Notes: a model not told the origin generated them from the sequence alone. Shown: positions 38,135 through 47,527, numbered from the stretch's first letter. The stretch: DNA of 64,000 nt from Moraxella macacae 0408225 (GCF_000320365.1 NZ_ANIN01000001.1:310001-374000), one strand, 5' to 3'. Numbers and translations are program-made.

Positions 38135-39061
38135 TTAATGTGGTTTTACGCGCCATAATTCACGGATACTGTGCTCTTCTTTGGCTAAAATTAACCAACC
38201 GCTGGCGACCAATTGTTTTTTTAACCATTGAAAATCCACTGCATTGATTTGGCACCGCGAAACAGCGTGTACATTAGGCAAGGTTTTCGTTGCTTCTGTC
38301 AATGCCAAACCTCTTAGCGAGTCATTGAGTTGTTTTAGCATCATGTCATTACTAAACGGCTGTGGCAAAACCGTTAATAAATCCAATACCTCGCCCCATG
38401 TAAAGGTATGCGCTGCCACCAAATCTTGCAAATTACCTCCTTGATAAGCGTGGGCTGAATAGTTCACCAACACAACATCATCACGCTTAATAACAATCTT
38501 ATCTTGCGATTGTTTGGCAGAAACGGCACTGTTGGTTAAGGTTTTTGGACGCAAAAGCGTGGCTTGACGAATTGGTGAATTCATGCTTTTGGTGCGCACC
38601 CACCCTGCGGTTGGATATTGATCTGACAATGTTTGGAGCAACTGTTTACACGCAGACATAGCCTCTTGACTGCGCTGAAAATAAATAGCGTGCGAACCCA
38701 GTTCTTTTTCAATCAATGCCGCCAAATCCAAACGTTGGCGCGAATATTCAAACGCAGGAGTTTGGGCTTTTATCAATGCCAACATCGGCTTGTTTTTGGT
38801 GCGTGCATAAATATAACTTAAGTGCAAATTACTCACACCTGATGGACTTAAATGTCCATAACCATTGCCCAATGCAAAAATCAAATAATCACATCGATCG
38901 ATCTGTTGTTTGCTATAATCCATAAACTGTATCGGATGTGCAATCAAATCCCACGTCAAAAAATAATGCTCCGACAAGGCAAGTTGCAACGCATTCTCAA
39001 ATTCTGGATGTTCATTTCGCACCAAACAAACATGAACATGGTAACGCTGTTTTATAGGCAC
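38135..39061 (-). CDS. DUF4062-like N-terminal domain protein, unknown function
   Basis: This 308-aa protein starts at GTG 39061 with GAGGG upstream. Residues about 8-100 look like a DUF4062-type Rossmann domain: HVHVCLVRNEHPEF, RCDYLIFALGNGYGHLSPSG, then LHLSYIYARTKNKPMLALI. In other proteins this domain often precedes STAND NTPases or defence effectors. The remainder (about 160-308) has no recognisable family; it resembles paired winged-helix segments (FTWGEVLDLLTVLPQPFS, VDFQWLKKQLVASGWLIL), but that is only an impression. There is no NTPase motif. It lies between murI and the 60-aa gene in the same direction. Confidence 0.65.
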   Translation of the reverse strand: MPIKQRYHVHVCLVRNEHPEFENALQLALSEHYFLTWDLIAHPIQFMDYSKQQIDRCDYLIFALGNGYGHLSPSGVSNLHLSYIYARTKNKPMLALIKAQTPAFEYSRQRLDLAALIEKELGSHAIYFQRSQEAMSACKQLLQTLSDQYPTAGWVRTKSMNSPIRQATLLRPKTLTNSAVSAKQSQDKIVIKRDDVVLVNYSAHAYQGGNLQDLVAAHTFTWGEVLDLLTVLPQPFSNDMMLKQLNDSLRGLALTEATKTLPNVHAVSRCQINAVDFQWLKKQLVASGWLILAKEEHSIRELWRVKPH

Positions 39062-39188
39062 AATACCCTCACTTGTTGTATTTTCGTTTTACTTTTGGTT
39101 CTGCTTTACTTTTGGTTGTTTTTGCTTTTCTTGTTTTTGGCTGTATTTGGTTATGCTGATAATCTTTTGTCAACCGTTTTATATGGTG

Positions 39189-40028
39189 TTAAGCCTGATA
39201 AAAATCAATCAAAATCTTACTGTCAAATTGATTTAACAAACAGCTTGCCACTTGTTTTAACCCAACTGAATCTGCTGTGCTAAAAAATTGGAGCGACTGA
39301 TGCTCGGTGTTATTATTTTCTAAATTTTGCATAACCAACAATGATTTAACATGCCTTGCAACCGCTTGCCCTGAATCAATCATATGCAACGGTAAATCTG
39401 CAAATAACGTTTGCCATTTTGTTGTCAAATACGGCTTAAAAAAAGGGAAATGCGTACAACCCAATACCAACTCATCTACATTTTTTTGTTGAATTTCGCT
39501 TAACAACCCCTCAAGCTCAATCACCGCTTGGTGTTGAGTTGGCATGCCCGATTCAATCCAAGGCACAAGACTTGCCAAACTGTATTTATGCACGGTAACC
39601 GCATTGGGTGTGGCAAACTTGTCAATCAGGTTATTTAACGAACAACCGTGCAATGTCGCAGGGGTTGCCAATACGGCCACTTGCTTGGTTTTTGTGGCAA
39701 AAACCGCAGGTTTTAACGCAGGCACAAGCCCCACAATTGGCAAATCCCTAAAATGTTCACGTACCGCTTGTAGGCCATACGCCGATGCACTGTTACAGGC
39801 AATGACAACCAATTTACAGCCTTTTTTTACCAAAAAATCCACCGCGTTTACCGTTAATTCACGGATATCATCACTTTGTCTTGATCCATAAGGCACATTT
39901 AACGTATCCGCCAAATAAATATAGTTTTCATAGGGCAACTGTTGGCTTAAATGAGCAAACACCGACAAGCCTCCCACGCCTGAATCAAACACACCTATCG
40001 GTAAAGCAGCTCTTTGTGCTATTGTCAT
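39189..40028 (-). CDS. murI: glutamate racemase MurI
   Basis: A 279-aa racemase supplying D-glutamate for peptidoglycan. The catalytic cysteines are in VVIACNSASAYGLQ (about residue 77) and VLGCTHFPFFKPYL (about residue 190). The N-terminal IGVFDSGVGGLSVFAHL is the family start. The start codon overlaps the first copy of a 17-bp tandem duplication that continues upstream, so a second in-sequence ATG copy lies 17 bp before it in a different frame. Confidence 0.97.
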   Translation of the reverse strand: MTIAQRAALPIGVFDSGVGGLSVFAHLSQQLPYENYIYLADTLNVPYGSRQSDDIRELTVNAVDFLVKKGCKLVVIACNSASAYGLQAVREHFRDLPIVGLVPALKPAVFATKTKQVAVLATPATLHGCSLNNLIDKFATPNAVTVHKYSLASLVPWIESGMPTQHQAVIELEGLLSEIQQKNVDELVLGCTHFPFFKPYLTTKWQTLFADLPLHMIDSGQAVARHVKSLLVMQNLENNNTEHQSLQFFSTADSVGLKQVASCLLNQFDSKILIDFYQA

Positions 40029-40086
40029 GCGTTATCACCCATCATGCGTTATTACCCATTGTTATTCGCAGGTTGCTATTCGCAGG
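40025..40086. repeat. two tandem duplications at the murI start codon
   Basis: TCATGCGTTATCACCCA (40025-40041) is followed by TCATGCGTTATTACCCA (40042-40058). The murI initiator ATG (complement of 40026-40028) is in the first copy. TTGTTATTCGCAGG (40059-40072) is then followed by TTGCTATTCGCAGG (40073-40086). Confidence 0.92.
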
Positions 40087-40210
40087 TTTTTGCTAAAACC
40101 ACCCATTAAAGATGCTTATTTTACGCTAGTTTTATGCTTTGCGCTAGCATTCTAAAAATTATCATATTTTTCTAAACTTTAGCCGATGATTTATTATTTT
40201 ATTTAATCAA

Positions 40211-40813
40211 TCAACCCAACAACTCAAATTGACAATCTCCGCTTTGCAATCTTAAAACCGTCTGTCCTTGCAAATTTTCGCGACAATCGCCCATTGCCAC
40301 CAAATGATAAAACAACGAACGCGGAATCAATCCATACAACACCGAACCGCCCTGCTCTTTTACCTTAATGTAGGCTTGATTGGCTTGATGTGGTGCAACA
40401 TTGGCAAAAGGCAAACCAAGGCTAATTGGGTGTTGTTTATCCGCAATCACAACCTCGCCTTGAGCCGTGGTAAATTGCAAAAAAGTTTGGTTTTTTGCTT
40501 GAATTTGTTCAATATTTACAATGTATAGCGGAGCATCTTCTACACAAATTGCCACTTTTTCTACGGGTGTTTTTAAAAAATAGCGTATCTGATTGTCCTC
40601 ATCAATTTCCGCCCACAACACACTGGCAAACAGATCAATCATTGACTGGCGAGTCATTTTTTGTCCATCATGCCACCATTCGCCATTGGCTTTGATAACC
40701 AAATCCATCTTGCCACAAAATTGTGGTTGCCATTTTTCCAAAGGCAGGGTTTTTTGTTGGTTGTTTTTATCGATCGAAAAATTTTGTAATTGTGTGATAA
40801 CCTCTTGTTTCAT
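40211..40813 (-). CDS. DUF1285-family protein
   Basis: I start it at the ATG 40813 (200 aa); five more upstream residues would require TTG. Family blocks: PLEKWQPQFCGKMDLVIKAN, GEWWHDGQKMTRQSMIDLFASVLW, then TPVEKVAICVEDAPLYI. DUF1285 proteins are cytoplasmic, made of two small beta-rich domains, and their function is unknown; some structures suggest a ligand-binding role. The gene is upstream of murI in the same direction with a 182-bp gap. Confidence 0.88.
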   Translation of the reverse strand: MKQEVITQLQNFSIDKNNQQKTLPLEKWQPQFCGKMDLVIKANGEWWHDGQKMTRQSMIDLFASVLWAEIDEDNQIRYFLKTPVEKVAICVEDAPLYIVNIEQIQAKNQTFLQFTTAQGEVVIADKQHPISLGLPFANVAPHQANQAYIKVKEQGGSVLYGLIPRSLFYHLVAMGDCRENLQGQTVLRLQSGDCQFELLG

Positions 40814-41155
40814 ATTAATTTTTTCCAAAAATTAGCCAATTATTCTTATTAAAAACAAATAACTGTATTTATTAAATATTAACAATGAATTTTTGTTAAG
40901 TTTGGTTTATTGGATATTTGTTGTATATTTTAACCGATTTTTCACCAATTTTTTAGGTTAATTGACAAAAAGATTGCTAATTTTTTGTAAGTTTTTACCC
41001 AGATTTGACAATATTTGGCTATATTGTTTAGATGACTTTTGTTTTATAATAGTAAAATTTTGACAAGATTTGATTTTATCAACCATATTTATTTTTATCA
41101 ATAAAACAATCAACATTTGCCAGCTTTTGCCAGTAGATGATTGTTAGGAGTTTAT
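40814..41155. other. A+T-rich promoter spacer upstream of etfD
   Basis: This 342-bp gap between divergent genes is extremely A+T-rich, with long T/A runs and no coding sequence. A TTTTATAATAG segment near 41041-41050 could be a -10 element of the ETF-QO promoter. No operator palindrome stands out. Confidence 0.5.
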
Positions 41156-42820
41156 ATGCAAGAAATTCAGCGTGAACAGATGGAATTTGATGTCGTCGTG
41201 GTGGGCGGAGGGCCGTCGGGGCTTGCAGCGGCGATTCGCTTACGTCAATTGGCAATTGAAAAAGGCAACCCTGATTTTAGCGTGTGCGTGGTAGAAAAAG
41301 GATCAGAATTTGGGGCTCATATTCTATCAGGAGCGGTGATGGAGCCACGTGCCTTAAATGAGTTAATCCCTGATTGGCAACAAAAAAACGCCCCTGTTAA
41401 CGTTGCGGTAAAGCAAGATCGCGTTTATATGCTAAAAAATGCCACAAAATTTCGTCAATTTCCTGACAATATTGTACCAAAAACCATGCACAATGAGGGC
41501 AATTATATCATCTCGCTTGGCAACTTGGTGCGTTGGCTTGCCAATCAAGCTGAAGAATTGGAAGTGATGATGTTTCCGGGTTTTGCAGCAGCAGATATTT
41601 TATATAATGATGACGGCTCGGTAAAAGGAATTGTTACAGGTGATATGGGCGTAAATGCCAAACAAGAAGCCAAGCCTAGTTTTGAACCGGGCTATGAGTT
41701 GCTTGCCAAATACACCATATTTGCCGAGGGTTGTCGCGGACATTTAGGCAAGCGCTTGATTAGCCGTTTTAATTTGGCCGAGGGTAAAGATCCACAACAT
41801 TATGGCATAGGCTTAAAAGAATTGTGGGAGATTGACCCTGCCAAACATGAACAAGGCGTTGTATTGCACGGTACAGGCTGGCCTTTGAGTGAAACAGGCA
41901 CTATGGGCGGTTGGTGGCTGTATTTTGATGAAAACAACCAAGTTTCGTTTGGTTTGGCATTGGATTTATCCTATGAAAATCCCTATTTATCGCCCTTTGA
42001 TGAATTGCAACGCCTAAAAACTCACCCTTTGATTGCCAATATTTTAACTGGTGGCAAGCGTTTGTCTTACGGAGCAAGAGCATTGGCAAAAGGAGGCTTA
42101 AACTCATTGCCAAAACTTAGCTTTGCAGGCGGAGTATTGGTCGGTGATGATGCAGGCTTTTTAAACCCTGCCAAACTAAAAGGTACGCACACTTCTATCA
42201 AATCAGGTATGCTTGCAGCCGAGGCGGTATACGAGGCTATTTTGGCAGGCCGTCAACATGATGAAATTACTGATTACGAAGAAAAATTCAAAAACTCGTG
42301 GTTGTTTGAAGAAGCCCACGCCGCCCGTAACCACGCACCTGCCATGCACCGTATGGGCGTGTTTGGCGGTGGAGCGTTTGGTTTTATTGAACACCATGTC
42401 TTTAAAGGCAAAACACCCTTTACCATACACGATAACATACCAGATCACGCGATGCTTGAACGTGCCGATCATGCGTTTAAACCCGATTATCCAAAACCAG
42501 ATGGCAAACTTACCTTTGACAAACTGTCTTCGGTATTTATTTCTAATACCAACCACACAGAAGACCAACCGTGTCATCTGCATTTAACCAATCCTGATGT
42601 GCCAATCAAACGCAACCTAAAAATCTTTGCCGAACCTGCCCAACGCTATTGTCCTGCAGGCGTGTATGAGGTGGTTGTCGATGAAAATGATAAGCCAAAA
42701 TTTGTAATTAACGCCCAAAACTGCGTGCATTGCAAAACTTGCGACATCAAAGATCCCGCCCAAAACATCACCTGGGTTGCCCCAGAAGGCGGCGGAGGCC
42801 CAAACTATCCAAATATGTAA
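41156..42820 (+). CDS. etfD: electron transfer flavoprotein-ubiquinone oxidoreductase (ETF-QO)
   Basis: The start is ATG 41156 with TTAGGAG five bases upstream; an upstream TTG would be an artefact. This gives 554 aa, the usual length. The FAD-binding GxGxxG is DVVVVGGGPSGLAAAIRL (residues about 11-28), and the second FAD block is LSFAGGVLVGDDAGFLNPAKLKG. The C-terminal 4Fe-4S ligands are in INAQNCVHCKTCDIKDPAQN, plus an upstream Cys in RYCPAGVYE. It feeds electrons from acyl-CoA dehydrogenases via ETF into ubiquinone. etfAB are not in this window. It relates functionally to fadBA at 23.6-27 kb. Confidence 0.97.
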   Translation: MQEIQREQMEFDVVVVGGGPSGLAAAIRLRQLAIEKGNPDFSVCVVEKGSEFGAHILSGAVMEPRALNELIPDWQQKNAPVNVAVKQDRVYMLKNATKFRQFPDNIVPKTMHNEGNYIISLGNLVRWLANQAEELEVMMFPGFAAADILYNDDGSVKGIVTGDMGVNAKQEAKPSFEPGYELLAKYTIFAEGCRGHLGKRLISRFNLAEGKDPQHYGIGLKELWEIDPAKHEQGVVLHGTGWPLSETGTMGGWWLYFDENNQVSFGLALDLSYENPYLSPFDELQRLKTHPLIANILTGGKRLSYGARALAKGGLNSLPKLSFAGGVLVGDDAGFLNPAKLKGTHTSIKSGMLAAEAVYEAILAGRQHDEITDYEEKFKNSWLFEEAHAARNHAPAMHRMGVFGGGAFGFIEHHVFKGKTPFTIHDNIPDHAMLERADHAFKPDYPKPDGKLTFDKLSSVFISNTNHTEDQPCHLHLTNPDVPIKRNLKIFAEPAQRYCPAGVYEVVVDENDKPKFVINAQNCVHCKTCDIKDPAQNITWVAPEGGGGPNYPNM

Positions 42821-42895
42821 CGTTGGCATTGGCAAATTTGGTAAATTATTTGCTAAAAAAGCAAACGTTATAACATAACTATTTGTTTTTAAACT

Positions 42896-42925
42896 AAAAA
42901 TCCGTCAAATTTGGTGGATTTTTTT
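42896..42925 (+). terminator. etfD terminator
   Basis: AAAAATCC (42896-42903) pairs with GGATTTTT from 42916; the loop contains a further CAAATTTG palindrome, and seven T follow. Confidence 0.85.
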
Positions 42926-42998
42926 GCATTTTTGCCTTTACAAATTTGACAAATAGGCTTAGAATACACTCAAGAGTAAACAAATATTCACTTTTGTG

Positions 42999-43015
42999 AT
43001 GATATAACGTTACAA
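42999..43015. promoter_or_regulatory. weak Zur-box-like site upstream of the His-rich gene
   Basis: ATGATATAACGTTACAA agrees with the enterobacterial Zur-type core ATGTTATAATATAACAT at 12 of 17 positions and lies 81 bp before the start of the His-rich gene. A second 13/17 match (ACGTTATAACATAACTA, 42865-42881) lies before the etfD terminator. Either could be fortuitous. Confidence 0.35.
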
Positions 43016-43095
43016 AATTTAATTTTTTGCTTCATTGTTGCCAAATTATTACTAAGATATTAACCAATCATCTCAATCAACAAAGGAAAAACATC

Positions 43096-43440
43096 ATGAG
43101 CTGTAGTATTCATGCCAATCACGATCACCAACACGGCGAAAATTGTGGACACACAGCCCTCAAACACGGCGATCACATTGACTATCTACACGATGGACAT
43201 TTGCACCATATGCATGGCGATCATGTAGACGAGCACACCCTAGACGTTAACGCACAAAACCCAAATACATGCAACCATAAATTTAACTGTGGCGATCATG
43301 TACACAATGACAGTTGCGGACATGAAGCCGTACCACACGGCGATCACATTGACTACATCGTAAACGGTCGTTTGCATCACCAACATGGCGATCATTGCGA
43401 CGATCACGGTGCCGTTGAGATTTTACAAACCGCTTCATGA
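43096..43440 (+). CDS. His-rich metal-binding protein, two HGDHIDY repeats
   Basis: Start at ATG 43096, after AAAGGAAAAACATC, gives 114 aa. It contains about 25 histidines and six cysteines. The pattern is duplicated: HTALKHGDHIDYLHDGHLHH and HEAVPHGDHIDYIVNGRLHH, each followed by HGDH and more His/Asp. It has no signal peptide, so it is cytoplasmic. Small proteins of this type are common in gammaproteobacteria and are thought to bind zinc or similar metals; a role as zinc buffer or chaperone is inference. A weak Zur-like site precedes it and a strong terminator follows, so it is a single-gene unit. Confidence 0.88.
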   Translation: MSCSIHANHDHQHGENCGHTALKHGDHIDYLHDGHLHHMHGDHVDEHTLDVNAQNPNTCNHKFNCGDHVHNDSCGHEAVPHGDHIDYIVNGRLHHQHGDHCDDHGAVEILQTAS

Positions 43441-43472
43441 GTTTTAGCCCATAAATTTAAAATGCAACAACA

Positions 43473-43500
43473 AAAAAATCCACCGCCAAGTGGATTTTTT
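43473..43500. terminator. terminator between the His-rich gene and the transglycosylase gene
   Basis: AAAAAATCCAC (43473-43483) pairs with GTGGATTTTTT (43490-43500), with a 6-nt loop; it serves both convergent genes. Confidence 0.93.
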
Positions 43501-43543
43501 CTTAAGTTTTATTGTCGTAAGTTTTTAAATTTATTTAAAAAAT

Positions 43544-44941
43544 CTATTTAGAAATAATCACGCCACGCCCATCATCAAGACGCGTAACCACACCACCACC
43601 ATGGCTATTTGGTGCATAGCTTTGTGGTGCATAGCTTTGCGGAGTATAACTTTGCGGTGCATAGCTTTGCGGTGCATAGCTTTGTGGGGTATAACTTTGT
43701 GGTGCCACATTGACATTCACCAACATACGGTATAATTTTTGCCCCGCTCGCCCATCAGGATTAACCCCTTGGGAGCGTTGAAAGTCTTGAATAGCACGAC
43801 GCGTGTTATCACCAATCATGCCATCTACCGCGCCAATATTGTAGCCACGATGAAGCAAGGCTTGCTGAATTTCACGAGCCTGCCTGCGACTAATGCCCGG
43901 ATCATCGGTTGGCCAAGGTGCAACAAAACCAACATTTTGCGTGCGATTTTGGCGTATCATTTCGGATAAATGAGCAATTGCCAAGGCATAATTTTCCGAT
44001 GCATTGTAACTATAAAACGCATCAAAATTTTTACCCACCAAAAACGCAGGGCCATTTTTACCTGCAGGCATCAATAAACCTGCACTGCTTAGTGTGTTTG
44101 GCAAGGCTTGGCCATTGGCAAGCGTAACCCCTTGTTTTCGCCAATAACCGATGGGTTGTTTGGTTTTGCGATTGCTTTCACCCCAAAAATTTTGAGGCAA
44201 TTTAACCTCAAATCCCCACGGTTCACCGCTCCGATAGCCTGATTTTAACAAAAAATTCGCCGTAGATGCCAGCGCATCGGCTTCGCTATTTACCAAATCT
44301 TTTTGTCCATCACCGTCAAAATCTTGTGCCAGACGCAAAAACGTACTTGGCATAAACTGGGTTTGTCCAAACGCCCCCGCCCACGAACCTTTCATATCAC
44401 CAGCGTGGATATCACCATTTTGCACAATTTTTAACGCAGCAGCATACTCGCCACGAAAATACGACTGGCGGCGGTCAAAACACGACAAAGTTGCAAGAGA
44501 TTGGAACAAATCTTTTTTACCCAATTGTTTGCCAAAATTTGACTCAACGCCCCACACACCAAGCACATCTTCAGAACTTACGCCATAGCGGTGCTCGATA
44601 CGACTTAACACGCCTTGCAAGCGTTTTTTGGCATCGATACCATCTTTTACACGCTCTTCATCTACCAAGCCTGCCAAATAATCCCACACTTGTTTTTGAA
44701 ATTCAGGCTGATAATTAAGCGACACAAGCACACTCGGATCAGGTTCGCTTGGGCGGTATTTTTCAAAGGTTTCTGATGATATACCCTTGAATTTGCTGGA
44801 ATGTTTTAATTCTGATAAGCATTGTTGAAATTGCCCATTGCTCAAATTTGGCGGCTCTTTTGTAGCAGAATGGGCGGTATTTGCCAAACCAAAACCACCA
44901 AGCAGTGCACTTAACACAATAAAAAGCGACGAAAAACGCAT
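43544..44941 (-). CDS. lytic murein transglycosylase, MltB/SltB family, with peptidoglycan-binding domain
   Basis: Start at ATG 44941 (AGGAA upstream) gives 465 aa. There is a Sec signal peptide (MRFSSLFIVLSALLGGFGLA, cleavage near AHS-A) and no lipobox, so it is a soluble periplasmic enzyme. The MltB-type domain carries the catalytic Glu in GVWGVESNFGKQLG, then SWAGAFGQTQFMPSTFL and DFDGDGQKDL. A PG_binding_1 domain follows at about 350-410 (REIQQALLHRGYNIGAVDG, GDNTRRAIQDFQRSQG). The C-terminus has six or so PQSYA/PQSYT pentapeptides from a 15-bp tandem array. It cleaves glycan strands to 1,6-anhydro products. Confidence 0.93.
   Translation of the reverse strand: MRFSSLFIVLSALLGGFGLANTAHSATKEPPNLSNGQFQQCLSELKHSSKFKGISSETFEKYRPSEPDPSVLVSLNYQPEFQKQVWDYLAGLVDEERVKDGIDAKKRLQGVLSRIEHRYGVSSEDVLGVWGVESNFGKQLGKKDLFQSLATLSCFDRRQSYFRGEYAAALKIVQNGDIHAGDMKGSWAGAFGQTQFMPSTFLRLAQDFDGDGQKDLVNSEADALASTANFLLKSGYRSGEPWGFEVKLPQNFWGESNRKTKQPIGYWRKQGVTLANGQALPNTLSSAGLLMPAGKNGPAFLVGKNFDAFYSYNASENYALAIAHLSEMIRQNRTQNVGFVAPWPTDDPGISRRQAREIQQALLHRGYNIGAVDGMIGDNTRRAIQDFQRSQGVNPDGRAGQKLYRMLVNVNVAPQSYTPQSYAPQSYAPQSYTPQSYAPQSYAPNSHGGGVVTRLDDGRGVIISK
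43611..43700. repeat. 15-bp tandem repeat, six copies, in the transglycosylase C-terminus
   Basis: Units such as GGTGCATAGCTTTGT start at 43611, 43626, 43641, 43656, 43671 and 43686. They encode PQSYA or PQSYT in frame. Copy number is likely to vary between strains. Confidence 0.95.
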
Positions 44942-45111
44942 AAAAATTCCTAATGTTGCCAAAATCATTAGAGTATAGAATTTTTGCCAAAATAAATAGT
45001 GGGTTTTGGTAAATTTTGCTAAAAAAATGCTACAAATTTACCTAGCACATTTTACCAAAAAATAGTATGATAAAATCCTTACATCAAAACACTTAAAGCC
45101 TTGATAACCTC

Positions 45112-46506
45112 ATGAAAAATCCAACAAAATCCTCTCAACATTTAACCACAGTTATTTTAGCCACAGGCATTCCGCCTCATTTTTTAAAAACAACGAGCAG
45201 GCTGTTATTGGTTTTTGGCTTGATTTTTGGACAAAATTCGCATGCTTTTGCCCAAGATTTATGGCAATTGTATCAAGCCTCCAAACAGCATAATGACATT
45301 TTGGCATCACAACAGTACGATCATTTTGCCAACAAAATTAACGAAGATTTAGCCAAAGGCGATTTGTTGCCACAGATTGGTTTACAAGGCTCAATCAAAC
45401 ACAATCAATTTTATCCAAAAAACAACAATATACCCAATAGCAACGCCACCACAAGTCAGTTTGGACTTGGATTACACCAAGCCTTGTTTCGAGCGGATAA
45501 ATGGGCAACCTTGGAAAAAGCCAAAATTGCCAGTGGGATCAATGATTTACAGCTATTAAAACAGCAACAAGAACTTACCGAACAAGTCATTCGTGCTTAT
45601 TTAGGCGTGCTACAAACCCAAGCCCTAACCGAAAGCCTAAATGCCGAGTATGATGCCATAAAAGCCCAAAATGACATGATGCAAGCCAGACTACAACAAG
45701 GCATAGTGGCACGCGTCGATACCGAAGAAACCGAGGCCAGATTACAAAATGTGCGTGCTTTATTGGCAAACAATGACGTAGCAATACTAAATGCCAAACA
45801 ACAATTGGCTTTATTGACAGGCGTGGCAATTGATGACATCGATCCGTTAATTTTGCCAATAAACACGGATTTGGTCGCTGAAAAAAGTCTTGATAATTAT
45901 CTAATAGCCACCCAACAACAAAATTTTGATTTGTTATTAGCTCAACAACAAGTTGCCCTTGCCAAAAAAAATCAAGATTTGCTAAAATCCCACCTTTATC
46001 CAAAAGTAGATTTGGTCGCCAATATCGCTTGGCAAGACACCAATCATCAAAGTTTACGAAACAATAATGGCATAAATTATGGCATTGGCATAGAGATGGA
46101 GTTGCCTTTTTACACAGGCGGACGCACAACCAAAGGCTTGCAACAAGGAGCATACCAAACCGAATCGGCAATTAGCAAGCTTAAGTTTGTTTATCAAAAC
46201 ACACTCACCCAAACCAGTAAAGCCTATCTAAACTTAATGGGGCATAAAACCACGATCATCGCTCAACAAATCGCCGTAGATTCTAATGCCAAAGTCAATA
46301 AAGCCACACAAACTGGCTATGATGTGGGCGTGCGTTCTATGGTAGATACCCTGCTCGCCCAACGCCAGTATTATGCAACCCGCCGCCAATTGATTAATGC
46401 GTCATTTGACTATCTAAACGCCTATGTAGATTTACAAAAAGCAACTGGCAACCTAAATGACAACACTGTAAAAACTCTAAACAATTTACTTACAAAACCT
46501 AAATAA
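45112..46506 (+). CDS. tolC: TolC-family outer-membrane efflux/secretion channel
   Basis: A 464-aa outer-membrane protein with an N-terminal export signal (LLLVFGLIFGQNSHAFA, cleavage near residue 47, after an unusually long polar leader). The TolC helical repeats follow: DLWQLYQASKQHNDILASQQ, EDLAKGDLLPQIGLQGSIK, QNVRALLANNDVAILNAKQQLALL and YDVGVRSMVDTLLAQRQYYATR. It would form the trimeric outer channel for type I secretion or RND/MFS pumps. No pump genes are adjacent, so it probably serves several partners. Confidence 0.93.
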   Translation: MKNPTKSSQHLTTVILATGIPPHFLKTTSRLLLVFGLIFGQNSHAFAQDLWQLYQASKQHNDILASQQYDHFANKINEDLAKGDLLPQIGLQGSIKHNQFYPKNNNIPNSNATTSQFGLGLHQALFRADKWATLEKAKIASGINDLQLLKQQQELTEQVIRAYLGVLQTQALTESLNAEYDAIKAQNDMMQARLQQGIVARVDTEETEARLQNVRALLANNDVAILNAKQQLALLTGVAIDDIDPLILPINTDLVAEKSLDNYLIATQQQNFDLLLAQQQVALAKKNQDLLKSHLYPKVDLVANIAWQDTNHQSLRNNNGINYGIGIEMELPFYTGGRTTKGLQQGAYQTESAISKLKFVYQNTLTQTSKAYLNLMGHKTTIIAQQIAVDSNAKVNKATQTGYDVGVRSMVDTLLAQRQYYATRRQLINASFDYLNAYVDLQKATGNLNDNTVKTLNNLLTKPK

Positions 46507-46523
46507 ATGTAAGAACAATCAGC

Positions 46524-47345
46524 TTAAGATTCACCAAACCATTTTTGTTCAATTTGTTGATATTTGCCATTAGCCTTAATATTTTTTAAGCCAGTATTAA
46601 CTTTTTTTAATAATTCTGAGTTGTTTTTATTTACAATAATTCCATAATTATCCAACTTAGAATCGCTTTCTGTTATCACGGCAAGGTTTTTATCCGCGTA
46701 TTGTTTTTGGTAGTATTGCATCACGCCAATATCACCGATAACACCTTGGGTTTCTGCTGTCAAAAAGTCTGTAATTGCCAAAAAATTTTCAGCTTGTGGC
46801 TTGGTGGTTAATTTTAAATTTTGTGCCGTTACATCAGCAATTGTGCCTTTTTTCACGCCAATTTTTTGCCCTCGAAACGCACTAAAATCCGAACTTTTGT
46901 CAATCTTTTGCCCAGATTTTGTCAAAACTGCCAACTGTGATTGAAAATAAGGTTCAGAAAACTGGTATTTTTGTTTGCGTTCCTCGGTAATGCTGATAGA
47001 AGCAAGCCCCAAATCCGCCTGATTATTTGCCATGTCGTCCATCAAGGCGTGCCAAACGGTTACCTCATAATCCACATGAAATTTTTGATCATCGGCAATT
47101 GCTTGCATAATATCAATATCAAAACCGATCGGACTGCCTTTTTCATTCAAATACACAAACGGAATGTTGTTTGATTCGGTAACAACTTTATAGCGCTCGT
47201 AATTTTGGTTAACTTCTTGGTTTGACTGACTGGCGGTGTTTTGTGGTGCTTGATTGCAAGCGGTTAAAAAAGCAGCCGTTAAAAAAGTAAATGGCATCAA
47301 CGCAGACAAAAGGTATTTTTTATTTGACAAAACAATATTCCTCAC
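46524..47345 (-). CDS. amino-acid-type ABC transporter substrate-binding lipoprotein (SBP_bac_3)
   Basis: This 273-aa protein has a lipoprotein signal (LLSALMPFTFLTAAFLTAC, lipidated Cys about 30). The family 3 solute-binding domain follows: KVVTESNNIPFVYLNEKGSP, GFDIDIMQAIADD, DLGLASISITEERKQKYQFSEPYFQS and KIGVKKGTIAD. Ligands of this family are usually polar amino acids; which one cannot be told. No permease or ATPase gene is near, so it is an orphan or works with a transporter elsewhere. It is convergent with tolC, and the IS605 element lies about 115 bp upstream of its start. Confidence 0.92.
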   Translation of the reverse strand: MRNIVLSNKKYLLSALMPFTFLTAAFLTACNQAPQNTASQSNQEVNQNYERYKVVTESNNIPFVYLNEKGSPIGFDIDIMQAIADDQKFHVDYEVTVWHALMDDMANNQADLGLASISITEERKQKYQFSEPYFQSQLAVLTKSGQKIDKSSDFSAFRGQKIGVKKGTIADVTAQNLKLTTKPQAENFLAITDFLTAETQGVIGDIGVMQYYQKQYADKNLAVITESDSKLDNYGIIVNKNNSELLKKVNTGLKNIKANGKYQQIEQKWFGES

Positions 47346-47475
47346 AAAAATGGTCTATTTAAAACAATGAGTCGCTATCTTACACCTTTTATCAAAAAAA
47401 AACGATTTATTAATATTTTTTTCGTGCAACATACAGTCATTTTTTTTCATGGATTTTTAACTCCCCGCGCGAAAT

Positions 47476-47507
47476 TCTCCACCTAAAATCTTTGATTTAG
47501 GTGGAGA
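47476..47507. repeat. left-end subterminal hairpin of the IS605 element
   Basis: TCTCCACCTAAAATC (47476-47490) pairs with GATTTAGGTGGAGA (47494-47507) with one bulged A and a TTT loop. TnpA of this family recognises such subterminal hairpins. Confidence 0.88.
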
Positions 47508-47527
47508 TGTAAGCGCAACACTGCCTA

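Noticed and set aside
43611-43700. Regular repeats considered as a CRISPR array
   Set aside because: Units are 15 bp with no spacers and encode an in-frame pentapeptide; no cas genes are present.
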